NCBI RefSeq assembly: GCF_000332135.1
Contig: NZ_KB235896.1
Location: 2,243,403-2,307,402, forward strand
DNA from: Anabaena sp. PCC 7108
GTDB taxonomy: Bacteria > Cyanobacteriota > Cyanobacteriia > Cyanobacteriales > Nostocaceae
Length of the DNA: 64,000 nt
Direction: 5' to 3'
Both the position numbers and the translations under genes were made by a program. The notes under the pieces are model-generated. The model had not been told where the DNA came from. It ran no database searches and worked only from the letters and a program-made list of their open reading frames with translations. Positions 63,646 to 64,000 of this stretch are shown one piece after another (within the stretch, counting starts at the first letter, position 1; each line of letters opens with the position of its first letter).

Positions 63646-64000
63646 ATGAATGAGTTTCTCTATTTTACAAGTTGGTTTGTGCCTTTTTATAGCTTACTAG
63701 GCGCAATTTTAACTCTACCGTGGGGAATGGGAATAATTCAACGTACAGGGCCAAGACCTGCGGCTTACTTCAACTTGTTGACGACGATTTTGGCTTTTTT
63801 CCATAGCTTATTTGTATTTAACGATATATGGGAGAGAGATCCAGTAATCTTGGTAGTTAATTGGTTTCAAGCTGCGGATTTCAATTTATCATTTGCCTTG
63901 GAACTCTCCCCAGTCAGTATAGGGGCAATAGTTTTAATTACAGGATTAAGTCTATTAGCCCAAATTTATGCCCTGGGTTACATGGAAAAAGACTGGTCTT
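63646..64000 (+). CDS. NAD(P)H-quinone oxidoreductase subunit F (CO2-uptake type), partial
   Basis: The first 118 residues run off the right edge. The ATG at 63646 has AAGGA about 8 bases upstream. At least three membrane segments are visible (about 10-26, 42-60, 90-110), with phrases FALELSPVSIGAIVLIT and LLAQIYALGYMEKDWS typical of NdhF/NuoL antiporter-like subunits. Its place beside the ccm genes matches the ndhF4 or ndhF3 genes of NDH-1 CO2-uptake complexes, where ndhD and a cup gene follow. The window ends before they could be seen. Confidence 0.85.
   Translation, partial: MNEFLYFTSWFVPFYSLLGAILTLPWGMGIIQRTGPRPAAYFNLLTTILAFFHSLFVFNDIWERDPVILVVNWFQAADFNLSFALELSPVSIGAIVLITGLSLLAQIYALGYMEKDWS

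Overview
The window comes from a filamentous, probably heterocyst-forming cyanobacterium (Nostocales, Nostoc/Anabaena-like). Seen directly: a beta-carboxysome operon (ccmK2-K1-L-M-N-O), plastocyanin, PSII cytochrome c550, a CrtH-type carotene isomerase, Ycf23, the start of an NdhF-type NDH-1 subunit, many GCGATCGC (HIP1) octamers, heptamer tandem repeats (STRR), and dense small palindromic or MITE-like repeats in an AT-rich background. No complete transposase, rRNA or CRISPR array is visible. One tRNA (Glu, UUC) is present. The assignment to a genus is inference.

Layout. 0-5.4 kb: two tandem polysaccharide deacetylases, an HNH nuclease, small regulatory or hypothetical genes, and a GAF sensor kinase whose phosphoacceptor His is replaced. 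5.7-10.1 kb: UbiB-type kinase, tRNA-Glu, CPA antiporter. 10.7-14.3 kb: a TonB-like protein and three photosynthetic electron carriers (c6-like cytochrome, plastocyanin, PsbV), with two IS605-end-like repeats around the c6-like gene. 14.6-19.7 kb: a sugar ABC importer (two permeases plus binding lipoprotein) interrupted by a FitAB-type toxin-antitoxin pair and a membrane protein. 19.9-27.3 kb: MFS transporter, accD, prepilin peptidase, leuB, RTX repeat protein. 27.6-36.7 kb: ABC-2 exporter pair, purT, crtH, a candidate intergenic small RNA, upp, YtxH-like and YggT-like membrane proteins. 36.8-44.9 kb: accessory island with a Phd/VapC pair, a complete type I restriction-modification system (hsdR, hsdM, hsdS) and a FetB-like permease, studded with three copies of one 129-bp MITE. 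45.2-51.4 kb: sugar aminotransferase, ycf23, DUF4336 protein, mnmE with an in-frame repeat insertion. 51.5-56.7 kb: small accessory genes (two Uma2 nucleases, AbrB/PIN pair, truncated DUF29) and a MuiA-like protein. 56.8-64 kb: a RbcR/CcmR-like LysR regulator, the ccm operon, and a divergent ndhF for CO2 uptake.

How the genes work together. The right end is a CO2-concentrating supercluster: carboxysome shell (CcmK, CcmL, CcmO), scaffold/carbonic anhydrase (CcmM, CcmN), a likely CO2-responsive LysR regulator and an NDH-1 CO2-uptake subunit transcribed away from it. CcmM carries a well-placed internal start (GTG with an AAAGGAG ribosome site) for the short Rubisco-binding isoform.

The accessory parts are notable for repeats that have changed genes. 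A MITE supplies the last 32 residues of a VapC toxin, a repeat lengthens the MnmE G domain by about 40 residues, a HIP1 octamer sits exactly where a kinase His-Glu should be, one MITE is nested inside another repeat between hsdR and hsdM, and 99-bp direct repeats divide the two specificity halves of HsdS. I did not find a wholly new multi-gene defence or metabolic system. The strongest candidates for novelty are the minus-strand small RNA at about 33.5 kb, the altered kinase, and the repeat-derived protein segments.
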